Part shown: positions 1 to 7,548 of the stretch, piece after piece | Layout: each line of letters begins with the position of its first letter | Numbering within the stretch: the first letter of the stretch is position 1 | DNA from: an uncultured Leucobacter sp. | GTDB lineage: Bacteria; Actinomycetota; Actinomycetes; Actinomycetales; Microbacteriaceae | DNA: 49,936 nucleotides | NCBI GenBank assembly: GCA_937967375.1 | Contig: CALCJF010000006.1 | Span: forward strand, 1-49,936 | Reading direction: 5' to 3' | Notes under the pieces: model-generated | Told to the model about the DNA's origin: nothing | What the model saw: the letters and a program-made list of their open reading frames with translations, nothing else | Database searches by the model: none | Translations under genes and position numbers: made by a program

Positions 1-59
1 ACGAAGCCGCGGTGGCGGGCGAGGGCGATGACTTTATCGAGGCGAGACTGTTCGGCCAT
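1..59 (-). CDS. glyS: Glycine--tRNA ligase, N-terminal fragment
   Basis: Only the first 19 codons are in the window; the gene runs off the left edge. The peptide begins MAEQSRLDKVIALARHRGF, which matches the usual start of the single-chain (alpha2) bacterial glycyl-tRNA synthetase, a cytoplasmic enzyme that charges tRNA-Gly. The sequence shown is the only support, so the identification rests on recognising this N-terminus. Its promoter would lie in the 141-base gap before the vanY stop. Confidence 0.7.
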   Translation of the reverse strand, partial: MAEQSRLDKVIALARHRGF

Positions 60-200
60 GTGAGTTTCACTCCAAGGTGCTGGTCGGGTTCTTGGTCAGC
101 CCCGAATCGCTCGTGACGAGGATCCGCGGGCATACGTGAGTCAAGTCTACCCGCGCGGCTCGCGCGAAGCACGGCTCGTCACAAACCCAGCGCGGCGGCG

Positions 201-1493
201 CTACCCGTAGCTCGAGGTGATGCCCAGAAACTCCTCGAGCGTGCCGCCCGAGTTGTAGACCGCGGTCGCGGTGTCGACGCCGAGGTAGCGCAGGTGCCAG
301 GGCTCCCAGATGTACCCAGTGACGTTCTCTTTGCCTTGCGGGTAGCGCACGATGAAGCCGAAGCGGTGCGCGTTCGCGGCCACCCACTGGCCGTCGGCCT
401 GGTAGCCGAAGCCCTCGCAGATGCAGTTCAGGTCGACCGTGAGCCCGGTCTGGTGCTCGCTGTGCCCCGGCCTCGCGGTGTCACGGTCTGCACCCGCAAC
501 ACCGACCTGCGCGACGAGCGAGTTGTAGATGGCCGCCTGGGAGGCGTACGACCTGAACCCGCTCGAGATGTAGAGGTTGTGCCCGCTGCCAGCGGCCTCG
601 GCACTCATGGCGTTGAAGGCGGCGACCGTCTCGGCGGTCAACCCGTCACCCCACCAGCTCGGCAGAGCGTAAGTCTTGTTGGCGATCAGAATGCCATTGA
701 TATAGGTGGGCCCGGCACTGTCGGGATCCTGCCTCCGCGCGGCCTCTTCGCCCGACGCGATCGCGGCTGCCAGCGCATCGCGATATCCCTGCAGCAACGG
801 CACGAGGTCGGCGCCCTGCTCTGGCGACTTCAGCCCCGCCACCGCCGCGGCGAAGCCGTCTTTCGCCTCTTGCGAGGCGAGCTCTGGCAGCTGCGTGGCC
901 GAACCTTTTGCGTGGGCAGACTTCACCAGCTCGAGCTCTAAGCGCTCGACGTTGCTTGCCGCCTCCTCGATACCGTCGATCTGCCGCTCAAGCGCGACGG
1001 CGTCACGGCTGGTCTCGCTCTTGTCGGCAGCGAGCCGCGTCACCGCCGACACCTTCGCGTCGCGCCCGTCGGGCGCTGCCTGCGTCGGCACGCGGGTGAG
1101 CAGCACGGCCTCGGGCAGCACGAGTTGACCGCCCTCGCCCTGCTCGAGCGAAGCAGCCGCGGCAAGGGCGGTTGCGGCCTCCGTGAGATCTGCGGCGACG
1201 GTGGGGGTTTCGAGCAACGCTGGATCGATCGCCGAGGCGATCTGCACGGCCTTCGCGTGGGCGGCCATCGCATCTGCGCGAAGACTGTTCAGCTCAGAAG
1301 CGGCGCGGTTTCGGTCGCCGTTCGCCTCACGCAACGCGGCGTCTGCCTGCGCGTATGCGTTCGTCGCAGAACTCTCGAGACTCCACTGCCAGATGCCGAG
1401 GCCGCCGAGGCCCACGACAAGCGCGGCGACAAGCGATGCCGCAATGATGCGCCGTTTCTTCCGTGGTTTCGCGCGCGAACCGGCCTCGGTCAC
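201..1493 (-). CDS. VanY-type D-alanyl-D-alanine carboxypeptidase, membrane-anchored (M15B)
   Basis: Predicted 430-residue zinc peptidase trimming the terminal D-Ala of peptidoglycan stem peptides outside the membrane. A basic N-terminus (RAKPRKKRR) is followed by one membrane segment at about residues 16-37, a long Ala/Glu-rich helical stalk to about 260, then the M15 domain. Family residues are visible: SGFRSY, SEHQTGLTVDL (His347, Asp354) and EPWH (Glu397, His400). I chose the GTG at 1493 because its GTGA overlaps the stop of the upstream TfoX-like gene, suggesting translational coupling. An upstream in-frame ATG at 1592 would add 33 Arg/His-rich residues lying inside the neighbour, which is unlikely. 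It could also act as a general DD- or LD-carboxypeptidase; nothing here ties it to vancomycin resistance. Confidence 0.85.
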   Translation of the reverse strand: MTEAGSRAKPRKKRRIIAASLVAALVVGLGGLGIWQWSLESSATNAYAQADAALREANGDRNRAASELNSLRADAMAAHAKAVQIASAIDPALLETPTVAADLTEAATALAAAASLEQGEGGQLVLPEAVLLTRVPTQAAPDGRDAKVSAVTRLAADKSETSRDAVALERQIDGIEEAASNVERLELELVKSAHAKGSATQLPELASQEAKDGFAAAVAGLKSPEQGADLVPLLQGYRDALAAAIASGEEAARRQDPDSAGPTYINGILIANKTYALPSWWGDGLTAETVAAFNAMSAEAAGSGHNLYISSGFRSYASQAAIYNSLVAQVGVAGADRDTARPGHSEHQTGLTVDLNCICEGFGYQADGQWVAANAHRFGFIVRYPQGKENVTGYIWEPWHLRYLGVDTATAVYNSGGTLEEFLGITSSYG

Positions 1494-1834
1494 TTCGCCT
1501 GCTTTGGAGTCTTCGGTTTCTTTGGTTTCGGTGCGGGCAGCACAGCGGCGGTGGTGTCGATGAGGCCGGCAAGCCACTCTCGGTCTTCCCAACGGTCGCC
1601 ACTCACGCGAAAATACATCTTCGAACCGGGGTAGGCCGGCGCCTCGTCTGGCTCACCGATGTAGGCGCGGCCAGCGTCGGTCGGCTTCACGAACAGTTCG
1701 TCATCGCAGATGAACGCGACGGGCTTCTCGTCGTAATAGAGGCAGTACTCGCCGAACATTCTGCGCGTGCGAATGCCTGGCAGCGCGGTCAGCTGGTCGA
1801 CAAGAAACTCGATCGTCTCGGCCCGTGTGCCCAT
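1490..1834 (-). CDS. TfoX/Sxy N-terminal domain protein
   Basis: A 114-residue protein made of only the TfoX N-terminal domain: an opening helix, then MFGEYCLYYDEKPVAFICD and DELFVKP at about residues 26-51, and the GSKMYFRV segment. In gammaproteobacteria the full TfoX/Sxy protein activates competence genes, but standalone N-terminal domains are common in actinobacteria and have no settled role. The C-terminus is a Lys/Pro-rich tail (PAPKPKKPKTPKQAK). The last codons overlap the GTG start of the downstream carboxypeptidase gene by 4 nt, so the two are probably co-transcribed. Confidence 0.8.
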   Translation of the reverse strand: MGTRAETIEFLVDQLTALPGIRTRRMFGEYCLYYDEKPVAFICDDELFVKPTDAGRAYIGEPDEAPAYPGSKMYFRVSGDRWEDREWLAGLIDTTAAVLPAPKPKKPKTPKQAK

Positions 1835-1861
1835 GCTGCTCGCGCGCTCTCAGGTCGGGGG

Positions 1862-2350
1862 CTACCGGAAGTTGATGAACTGCAGGGCGACATCAACATC
1901 GGCACCCTTGAGCAGTGCGATGGTGTCTTGCAGGTCGTCTCGGCTCTTCGAGCTCACGCGAAGCTCGTCGCCCTGAATCTGGCTCTTCACGCTCTTCGCG
2001 CCCTCGTCGCGAATCAGCTTGTTCAGCTTCTTCGCGGTCGCCTGGTCGATGCCCTCTTTGAGCTTCACCTCGATGCGGGTCTCTTTGCCGCTCGGGTAGG
2101 GGTCGCCGCTGTCGAGCGCCTTGAGCGACATGCCGCGCTTGATGAACTTCGACTGCACCACGTCGAGCACCGCGAGCACACGCTCTTCGGTGTTCGCCTT
2201 CAGCAGCAGCACCTTGTCGTTCAGATTGATCTCAGCGCCGACGCCCTTGAAGTCGTAGCGCTGTTCGATCTCTTTGCGCGCCTGGTTGACCGCGTTCTCG
2301 ATCTCCATCGAGTCGAGCTTGCTCACCACGTCAAAAGAAGAATCAGCCAT
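1862..2350 (-). CDS. YajQ family nucleotide-binding protein (UPF0234)
   Basis: A 162-residue cytoplasmic protein, the normal length of the family. It opens MADSSFDVVSKLDSMEIENA, continues with QRYDFKG, and carries the family segments KSQIQGDELRVSSKSRDDLQ and LQFINFR at the end. Two ferredoxin-like domains are expected. Xanthomonas members bind cyclic di-GMP and act with a transcription factor; other reported roles include RNA/nucleotide binding. The actinobacterial function is unknown. It sits 27 nt upstream of the tfoX-like gene on the same strand, so it may share a transcript. Confidence 0.9.
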   Translation of the reverse strand: MADSSFDVVSKLDSMEIENAVNQARKEIEQRYDFKGVGAEINLNDKVLLLKANTEERVLAVLDVVQSKFIKRGMSLKALDSGDPYPSGKETRIEVKLKEGIDQATAKKLNKLIRDEGAKSVKSQIQGDELRVSSKSRDDLQDTIALLKGADVDVALQFINFR

Positions 2351-2373
2351 GCCGCAATTCTAGTGTCACGCGT

Positions 2374-3555
2374 TCATTCGCAATCAAGTTTTGATGCGGC
2401 GAGGATCGCCCCGCACACCTGCCCCGCGGTCGCCTCGAGCAGGCGCGGCGCATCTGCAGACATCTCTTCGAGCGTGGCGGGCCCCTGTGCGATCGAGAAG
2501 GCGGCCGAGATGCCTGCTGCTCTCGTCTCTTCCGGGCTCAACCCGATCGACCCGGCAAGCACGATCACCGCCGCACCCGGCGCCGCCTCTGCGAGCACGC
2601 GCGACACGACCTTGCCGTCGAGCGATTGCGAGTCGAGCCTGCCCTCGCCGGTGAAGACGAGCGTCGCTGCGGCGAGCGCCTCGCGCAGCCCGATGGCCTC
2701 GCTCACCAGCCGCGCGCCCGGCACGAGGTGCGCCCCGAAGAGCGTCGTCAGCCCGAGCGCCAAGCCACCGGCGGCCCCGATCCCGCTCTGCTGTCGCAAC
2801 TGGGGCGCGTCGGTGCCGACCGCGGCGGCCAGCAACTCTGAGAAACGACCCAAGCCACGCTCGATCTCAGCAACCTGCTGTGCATCGGCACCCTTTTGCG
2901 GCCCGAACACAGCCGCGGCACCTCGCGGGCCGGTCAAGGGGTTGTCGACGTCGCAGGCGATGCGCCAGGTGACCCGCGCGGCGCGCGGGTCGATCCCACG
3001 CAAATCAACCTGCTGCACGTCAAGGAGACCGCGCGCCCCACCGGCCACGTCGCGGCCTTGCGCATCGAGCAGGCGCGCCCCGAGCGCCCGCAGCATGCCC
3101 GCGCCGCCGTCGCTTGTTGCTGATCCGCCGACGCACAGCAACAACTCGTCGACACCTGCCTCGAGCGCGGCGAGAATCAGCTCGCCCACCCCGTGCGAGT
3201 CGGCATCGAGAGGCCGCAGCGGCAGGTCTGACACGGCGGGCAGGCCGTTGGCGTCGGCCGCCTCGATGATCGCCCGCAGGCCCCCGCTCGCGGTTCGGCC
3301 GTAACCCACGCGGCCCTCGCGCGGCCGCCCGAGTGCGTCGCTCGTCGGCACCCGCGCCACCTCGCCGCCCCACGCGGCCACGAGCGCGTCGAGCGTGCCC
3401 TCACCGCCGTCGGCCATCGGCAGCTCGAGCACCGCTACGCTGCCGCCGAGCGCCGCGCGCGCCCCGTTTGCGATCGCGTGCGCGGCCTCAATCGACGAGC
3501 AGCTTCCTTTGAAAGAATCGGGCGCGATCACAATGGTGGGGGTGCCTTCGCTCAT
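2374..3555 (-). CDS. glxK: Glycerate kinase (GlxK/GarK type)
   Basis: A 393-residue kinase phosphorylating D-glycerate (2-phosphoglycerate in most members of this family), linking glyoxylate or serine-cycle carbon to glycolysis. Family hallmarks visible: APDSFKGSCSS near residue 11, MADGGEGTLDAL at 47-58, GGSATSDGGAGMLRALG at 143-159, and VFTGEGRLDSQSLDGKV in the C-terminal third. Length and motif order are normal, with no lesion. It reads in the same direction as yajQ after a 23-nt gap. No glyoxylate carboligase or tartronate semialdehyde reductase genes are nearby. Confidence 0.92.
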   Translation of the reverse strand: MSEGTPTIVIAPDSFKGSCSSIEAAHAIANGARAALGGSVAVLELPMADGGEGTLDALVAAWGGEVARVPTSDALGRPREGRVGYGRTASGGLRAIIEAADANGLPAVSDLPLRPLDADSHGVGELILAALEAGVDELLLCVGGSATSDGGAGMLRALGARLLDAQGRDVAGGARGLLDVQQVDLRGIDPRAARVTWRIACDVDNPLTGPRGAAAVFGPQKGADAQQVAEIERGLGRFSELLAAAVGTDAPQLRQQSGIGAAGGLALGLTTLFGAHLVPGARLVSEAIGLREALAAATLVFTGEGRLDSQSLDGKVVSRVLAEAAPGAAVIVLAGSIGLSPEETRAAGISAAFSIAQGPATLEEMSADAPRLLEATAGQVCGAILAASKLDCE

Positions 3556-3598
3556 GCGTTCAGGCTACTGAGCGCGCGCACGGCGCACAACGAGATAG

Positions 3599-3633
3599 GG
3601 CCGAGGGTGCACCGCGTTCGGTGATCCTCGGCC
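3599..3633 (-). terminator. Hairpin downstream of dps
   Basis: GGCCGAGG pairs with CCTCGGCC around a partly paired centre (CACCG/CGGTG). It lies just past the dps stop codon and before glxK. No strong U-tract follows on the minus strand, so it is a probable but not certain terminator. Confidence 0.45.
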
Positions 3634-3651
3634 ATGCCTCTCGGCACCTCG

Positions 3652-4140
3652 TTACTCGGCGTAGTGCGAGAACAAGAACCAACGATCTTTGTCGAGCTGC
3701 TGCGCAATCGCGATCACGACGTCTTGGCTTACGGGGTCAATTTCGTCGAGCCCCTCGATCGCCGAGTTGACGGTCGCAATGGTTGCGTCGAGCTGCGCCA
3801 CCACCTCGGCGACGGTCGTCATGGACTGCTGAAACCCGGGGCTCATCTCGGGGGTGCTTGTGCGCTTTGCAACGGTTTCGACGCGCCCGTCGACGGGCAG
3901 GCCGAGTGCGACGACTCGCTCAGCGACTTCGTCGGCAGCTGCCTGCGCGTGCGTCACAACCTCGTCGAGAAAGAGGTGCACACCCATGAAGTTGGCGCCG
4001 CGAACGTGCCAGTGAGCCTGCTTCGTGTTGACGTGCAGGGCAATGAGGTCGTGCAGCACCGGGCTGAGATGCTGTTCGACGCCTGAAGCGCGCTTCAGGT
4101 TCTCGTTTGCTGCTGGGGCTTGAAACTCTTTTGTAGTCAT
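3652..4140 (-). CDS. dps: Dps family DNA-binding ferritin-like protein
   Basis: A 162-residue mini-ferritin that oxidises and stores iron and protects DNA under oxidative stress and starvation. The intersubunit ferroxidase set is intact: His43 (in QAHWHV), His55, Asp70 and Glu74, with the spacing of characterised Dps proteins (12, 15, 4). DKDRWFLFSHYAE at the end is also typical. The start at 4140 is favoured by a GGGAGAAG ribosome site 4 nt upstream; a longer reading to 4248 would run through that site. Its upstream region shares a GGGGCTCGTAAGTC-like motif with two other stress genes in this group. Confidence 0.93.
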   Translation of the reverse strand: MTTKEFQAPAANENLKRASGVEQHLSPVLHDLIALHVNTKQAHWHVRGANFMGVHLFLDEVVTHAQAAADEVAERVVALGLPVDGRVETVAKRTSTPEMSPGFQQSMTTVAEVVAQLDATIATVNSAIEGLDEIDPVSQDVVIAIAQQLDKDRWFLFSHYAE

Positions 4141-4158
4141 GTTCTTCTCCCATCTCAC

Positions 4159-4180
4159 GCGGCACAGGGGCTCGTAAGTC
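4159..4180 (-). promoter_or_regulatory. Shared motif upstream of dps
   Basis: Plus-strand GCGGCACAGGGGCTCGTAAG (from 4159) lies 19-40 nt upstream of the dps start. It closely resembles GCCGCACAGGGGCTTGCGAA upstream of the ferritin-fold gene (6062) and AGGGCTTGCGAAACG at 6932. That suggests a common promoter or operator for these genes. No known consensus is assigned. Confidence 0.4.
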
Positions 4181-4327
4181 GAGCCGGTCTTCGCCTGCTC
4201 TGCCGCGCCACTCTCCACCATACGCAGTTGACCTGGGAGCGCAAGCAAGGCGAGGCTTAGCTACCATCTGCGAGTCGCCGGGGTCAAGGGGGTATTCCGC
4301 ACTCCTGTTCGGCAGTAACTTCAAAGC

Positions 4328-4489
4328 ATGAACGGCATATTTATCGCAATTATCGTCATTGCAATCATCCTGGCGCTGGTAGGCGGCTTCGTGAAGGCCG
4401 TGAACTTTCTCCTGTGGGTCGGCATCGTCCTGCTGATCATCGCAGTCATCGCATGGTTGATTCGCAGCATCACCGGTAGCCGCCGCTAG
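4328..4489 (+). CDS. Small two-helix membrane protein (53 aa)
   Basis: ATG at 4328 opens 53 residues: MNGIFIAIIVIAIILALVGG, a short charged turn (FVKAVN), then LLWVGIVLLIIAVIAWLIRS and a basic tail ITGSRR. Two membrane helices are evident and nothing else. The codon use fits a high-GC gene, and a strong hairpin follows the stop. Small hydrophobic proteins like this often accompany stress genes in actinobacteria; here it sits between dps and yedK. A GGGGTAT element near 4285 could be a promoter -10. I do not recognise a named family, and the ribosome site is weak. Confidence 0.65.
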   Translation: MNGIFIAIIVIAIILALVGGFVKAVNFLLWVGIVLLIIAVIAWLIRSITGSRR

Positions 4490-4500
4490 CGCGGCACCGC

Positions 4501-4553
4501 GCACACTCAAGAAGTCCCGGGAGCCTGAAGACTGCCCGGGACTTCTTGTGTGC
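4501..4553 (+). terminator. Strong hairpin after the 53-aa gene
   Basis: CAAGAAGTCCCGGG (4508-4521) is perfectly complementary to CCCGGGACTTCTTG (4535-4548), and outer bases GCACAC/GTGTGC can extend the stem with a 2-nt bulge. It lies 11 nt after the stop and before the yedK promoter, as expected for a terminator, though the U-tract is weak. Confidence 0.75.
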
Positions 4554-4580
4554 TCCAATGCACGGTCGTAAGCTTGCGCC

Positions 4581-5249
4581 ATGTGCGCTTCCTATGGCCT
4601 AGGCGGTGGCCCATACGACGAGAATCAGCGTGTCGGGCTACACCCCTTGGACCTTCGCGAGAACCAGGTGCTGCTCAATCAATGGATGCTCGAGCAGGGC
4701 GGGACAGCGAAGATCACCGGGCGAAAGGCGCTGAATTTCAATCCGCTAATTCGCGCCGACATTAACGGCAGTCGCGAGCTCAGCTTCGCATGGTGGTGGC
4801 TCTGGCTCGACGGTCGAGGGCCAGCAAAGTTCTCAGCCTTCAACTCGCGCGATGACGCGCTCGTACGCAGTTGGTCACGACCGTTTCAGCGGCGAGCACT
4901 CTTGCCCGCAAGCTGGTACGTCGAAAAGGGCGTGCGATTCGAGCAACCGGGCAACGAAACATTCGCGATCGCAGCTCTCACCTCTACCGTCAGCGACGAC
5001 GCGACCGGAGACGCGCTCGTCTCGTATTCGATGGTCACTCGCCAAGCGCTCGGCGAAGCGGCTCGCACCTGGCATCGAATGCCTCTGATCTTGCCTGCCG
5101 AGATGCACGACGAATGGCTCGACCCCGACCGCAAAGGTGACGAAAGCCTCGCGGCAGCGATCCAGCTCGCCTCGGTAGAGACATCTGAAGCGGTGACTGC
5201 GGCGCCTCCCCCGCCTTCGACGTCTGCGGGAGAGCCGATGCTCTTTTGA
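4581..5249 (+). CDS. yedK: SOS response-associated peptidase family protein (HMCES/YedK)
   Basis: A 222-residue protein that forms a covalent thiazolidine crosslink with abasic sites in single-stranded DNA, shielding them during replication. Key residues are visible: catalytic Cys2 directly after the initiator Met, the FNSR segment (Asn88, Arg90), LLPASWYVEK with Glu115, and HRMPLIL with His165. WWWLWLDGRG at 71-80 corresponds to the usual short strand before the FNAR motif. The C-terminus (about 205-222) is a Pro/Ser-rich tail. No LexA box is obvious in the short upstream region after the terminator. Confidence 0.92.
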   Translation: MCASYGLGGGPYDENQRVGLHPLDLRENQVLLNQWMLEQGGTAKITGRKALNFNPLIRADINGSRELSFAWWWLWLDGRGPAKFSAFNSRDDALVRSWSRPFQRRALLPASWYVEKGVRFEQPGNETFAIAALTSTVSDDATGDALVSYSMVTRQALGEAARTWHRMPLILPAEMHDEWLDPDRKGDESLAAAIQLASVETSEAVTAAPPPPSTSAGEPMLF

Positions 5250-5301
5250 CGCGCCGAGGGGCATAACCTCGGCCTGCAGGCAGTGGCGTTAGCTTTGAAA
5301 C

Positions 5302-5514
5302 GTGAGGATTCGCAGCACTGAGACCGTCACCCGCGGCCCGGGTTTCGATGCTGAGTACACAGCTGCCTCGATCGCGGAACTCGAGCAACAGCGTGCCGCA
5401 GGCCAAATCGAGCCGCACGCATATCTGGTCAAGAAACAGGCGCTCGTTCGCCTGTACCTCAAATCGACGACAAAGCCGCACCGCACGCCACGATGGGATG
5501 AGGGCGACCAGTAG
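5302..5514 (+). CDS. Hypothetical protein (70 aa)
   Basis: GTG at 5302 starts 70 residues: a polar N-terminus, then a probable helical stretch (AEYTAASIAELEQQ, VKKQALVRLYLK) and a basic C-terminus. The pattern of a short helix pair followed by a conserved-looking KKQALVRLYL stretch resembles small cytoplasmic DNA- or protein-binding proteins, but I recognise no family. It is 52 nt downstream of yedK on the same strand and may be co-transcribed. It converges on the ferritin-fold gene with 7 nt between stops. The ribosome site is weak, so the start is uncertain. Confidence 0.5.
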   Translation: MRIRSTETVTRGPGFDAEYTAASIAELEQQRAAGQIEPHAYLVKKQALVRLYLKSTTKPHRTPRWDEGDQ

Positions 5515-5521
5515 ATCTGGG

Positions 5522-6004
5522 CTACTGCGTCAGCTCTTTGAGCGTCGAGAGAAGCTCCTCGCTGGTGTGCTGCTCTTGATCAAGGTTGTCCTGCAGCAGC
5601 TTCGCCACATCGGCCACCTTCAGGCTTTCAGAGAGCAAGACGAGACCCGTGTAGGCCGAAATCTCGAAGTGCTCGTTTCCGAGGGCACTCATCACAGCGA
5701 TCTGATTGTGCAGCTTCGAGTCGGCCTTGTCGAGCAGCGCGGCGGCCTGCGTTTTGATGCCTGTCGTCGCCGGCGACGGCGCCGTGGTCTGCTCATATTC
5801 GAGCAGCGTGAAGACCTTCTCGAGATTTGCAATCTGCTCGCGCGTCTCGTCTGAGTGGTGCGAGAAGAGTTTCTTGATCTTGCTGTCTCGCGCCGCCAAT
5901 TCGAGTTCTTCGAGGGCTTCGAGCGAGTGCTGCTCCATCGTCAGCGCGCTGCGAATCTGGTAGTGCAGCAGCTCTTCTGGATTCTCGATTTTCTGTTGAG
6001 CCAT
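5522..6004 (-). CDS. YciF/YciE-like ferritin-fold protein (DUF892)
   Basis: A 160-residue four-helix bundle protein. The N-terminal helix LLHYQIRSALTMEQHSLEAL and the second helix FSHHSDETREQIANLEKVF match DUF892, a ferritin-like superfamily member with carboxylate/His ligands for a di-iron site. The family is induced by osmotic and general stress, and its chemistry is not settled. A good ribosome site (GAGGAGAAC) precedes the ATG at 6004. The upstream region carries the motif shared with dps, which fits a common stress regulon. Confidence 0.85.
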   Translation of the reverse strand: MAQQKIENPEELLHYQIRSALTMEQHSLEALEELELAARDSKIKKLFSHHSDETREQIANLEKVFTLLEYEQTTAPSPATTGIKTQAAALLDKADSKLHNQIAVMSALGNEHFEISAYTGLVLLSESLKVADVAKLLQDNLDQEQHTSEELLSTLKELTQ

Positions 6005-6061
6005 GGTGTTCTCCTCATGGGTTAACGGATAGGTGTATTCAGTTTCGAGTGGGTTGTACTT

Positions 6062-6084
6062 GCCGCACAGGGGCTTGCGAAGTG
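6062..6084 (-). promoter_or_regulatory. Shared motif upstream of the DUF892 gene
   Basis: Plus-strand GCCGCACAGGGGCTTGCGAA begins at 6062, 58 nt upstream of the start codon. It matches the dps upstream motif at 4159 in most positions, including the run CACAGGGGCT. Confidence 0.4.
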
Positions 6085-6109
6085 TTTGTCACTTATGCCA
6101 TAGCGCGCC

Positions 6110-6823
6110 CTAGCTGCCGAGCGAACCGACCGCGTGAGCGATCACGAGTGCGAGCAGCACGAATGCCTGCAAGCTCTGAAAGACCAGCAACAGCTTCGCG
6201 CGCGGCCGAACGGGCACCCCTGCACCGGGGCTGAACGCCATCGACGCGACGGCAGCCTCGTAGAAATAGTCGATAAAGCTCGGGCGCCAATCCGACGCTT
6301 GGGCAGATTGCTCAGCAACCTCTTCTGAAGTGTCTTGGTCTTCGTCCTGTGGAAACCGAAAATCAGCGGGCGGGAGTTCATGCCGATCCCACTGCTTGCG
6401 AACTACCGGCCCGCCGCGATCCAACTCCCACATCAAGATGCTGAACGCGATCACGTTCGTCGCCCACACCTGAGCCGCAGCGATCAATATTTCGACGCCG
6501 TCGCCCGGCTTTGTAGTGATCAACAGCACAACAGTGTGGCTCAGTGCGAGGGTGTTGGCGGCCACGAGCATGAAGGCGAGAGTCAGAGACGCCACCCGAA
6601 ACAGGCGAGCGCCTTTGCTGCTTCTCGCCGGGTTCACAAAAGAGACGCTGAGCAGCAGCAAGGTCGACACGGCAACGACCGGTACTCGTAACCAGAGCGG
6701 TTGAATATCGCTGGGCAGAAAGCCGTAGAGCAAAATCGCGGCCGCGGTTGCGATGACCGCCGGAAACCGAAATTGGCCGGCCGCGTTGGCCTCGATCTGT
6801 TGTCTGTCGTGTGCGGTGGTCAA
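6110..6823 (-). CDS. Multi-pass membrane protein (DUF1345-like)
   Basis: A 237-residue inner-membrane protein with about five to six helices: about 21-40, 45-62, 75-100, 118-132 and 210-232. Diagnostic segments are ILMWELDRGGPVVR and SFIDYFYEAAVASMAFSP, typical of an actinobacterial integral membrane family with that WELDRGGP signature. A charged cytoplasmic loop (DEDQDTSEEVAEQ) lies between the helix groups. Function is unknown; neighbours suggest a role in stress physiology. The upstream region holds AGGGCTTGCGAAACG at 6932-6946. Confidence 0.7.
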   Translation of the reverse strand: MTTAHDRQQIEANAAGQFRFPAVIATAAAILLYGFLPSDIQPLWLRVPVVAVSTLLLLSVSFVNPARSSKGARLFRVASLTLAFMLVAANTLALSHTVVLLITTKPGDGVEILIAAAQVWATNVIAFSILMWELDRGGPVVRKQWDRHELPPADFRFPQDEDQDTSEEVAEQSAQASDWRPSFIDYFYEAAVASMAFSPGAGVPVRPRAKLLLVFQSLQAFVLLALVIAHAVGSLGS

Positions 6824-7131
6824 CGAATCCTCCCCTTTCAGTTTTCAGTCGGTAGCGACCCGACGCTCCCCGGATCGCTTCGTCTCAAACCATGCCAATC
6901 TCACCATCACAGACAAACCAGCGGTGCGGCTAGGGCTTGCGAAACGCTCATGAGCTGTGGAAGGCAGCGTGCGCAGGCTGCAGAAATGACGCGTTGCAGA
7001 TTTTTGACGGGCGCGGATCGAACCCGCCTCTTGGCTGCTGCGAAAGTCTTGATTGCCGCGCTGTCAAGGCCCATCCGTGTCTCTCGCTTCGGCGATAGTT
7101 TGGTTGTCACCCGAACTGTCTGGAGGTAGTG
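6824..7131. other. Intergenic region between divergent stress-group genes
   Basis: About 308 nt separate the DUF1345-like gene (minus) from the 55-aa gene (plus). It holds AGGGCTTGCGAAACGC at 6932-6947, a degenerate tRNA-like fold (7004-7067, minus) judged not to be a real tRNA, and a clear ribosome site (TGGAGGTAGTG) at the right edge. No longer coding frame is convincing here. Confidence 0.5.
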
Positions 7132-7299
7132 ATGAACGACAAGAAGCCCGAAGGCGAAACCCTCGACAAGCCTGTGTTAGACGGCGCCGAAGAAGGGGCC
7201 GACGACAGCATTGACCCGCGCAAGGGACAGGAAGACCCCGCGCTTATTCGCCATCCTTCCGAGGGCGACAAGACGATCGCGCCCTACAACCTTGGGTAG
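7132..7299 (+). CDS. Small acidic hydrophilic protein (55 aa)
   Basis: ATG at 7132 sits 6 nt after a perfect GGAGG, giving strong translation evidence. The 55 residues are charged and low in hydrophobics (MNDKKPEGETLDKPVLDGAE, then DPRKGQEDPALIRHP and DKTIAPYNLG), so a disordered cytoplasmic protein is likely. A hairpin terminator follows. I do not recognise a family. Its place beside dps-type genes suggests a stress-related hydrophilin-like role, which is inference only. Confidence 0.7.
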   Translation: MNDKKPEGETLDKPVLDGAEEGADDSIDPRKGQEDPALIRHPSEGDKTIAPYNLG

Positions 7300-7345
7300 C
7301 GCCGACTAAACGCCGACCTGCTTAAGGCGATGGGTGAGAAACAAG

Positions 7346-7383
7346 AAAACCCCCGACCGGATTTTACTCCGATCGGGGGTTTT
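7346..7383. terminator. Bidirectional terminator
   Basis: AAAACCCCCGACCGGA pairs with TCCGATCGGGGGTTTT with one mismatch, loop of 6 nt. T-runs occur on both sides, so it can end the 55-aa gene (plus) and tRNA-Tyr (minus), whose 3' end is 3 nt away. Confidence 0.85.
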
Positions 7384-7385
7384 GT

Positions 7386-7470
7386 TGGTGGCGGATGAGG
7401 GATTCGAACCCCCGTAGACGTAGTCAGCTGATTTACAGTCAGCCCCCTTTGGCCGCTCGGGTAATCCGCC
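7386..7470 (-). tRNA. tRNA-Tyr (GUA anticodon)
   Basis: On the minus strand the acceptor arm GGCGGAT (7470-7464) pairs with ATCCGCC, followed by discriminator A and an encoded CCA (7386-7388). The anticodon stem GCTGA/TCAGC encloses CTGTAAA, with anticodon GTA at 7436-7434. The T-arm GGGGGTTCGAATCCCTC is normal. A long variable arm makes it class II, as for bacterial tRNA-Tyr. Length with CCA is 85 nt. The terminator hairpin lies directly 3'. Confidence 0.96.
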
Positions 7471-7548
7471 AGAAGGTGTGCCACACGAAGCGACACGGCC
7501 AGCAACTAACGATACAGGCATCGGGCGACAATGGGAAATCGACCGCCG

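Noticed and set aside
201..1592. A longer VanY start at 1592.
   Set aside because: The extra N-terminus is Arg/His-rich and lies inside the TfoX gene; the GTG at 1493 overlapping the TfoX stop is the better start.
201..1592. Treating the VanY/VanX pair as a vancomycin-resistance system.
   Set aside because: No VanH, VanA ligase, VanR/VanS are present, and the two genes are 48 kb apart.
7004..7067. A tRNA-like fold on the minus strand: GGGTTCGATCC T-loop, with TTGACAG and CCGTCAA as possible acceptor arms.
   Set aside because: One T-stem and one acceptor mismatch, the 8-48 region is about 8 nt too short, and no proper anticodon or D arm can be drawn. Coincidence or a decayed tRNA.
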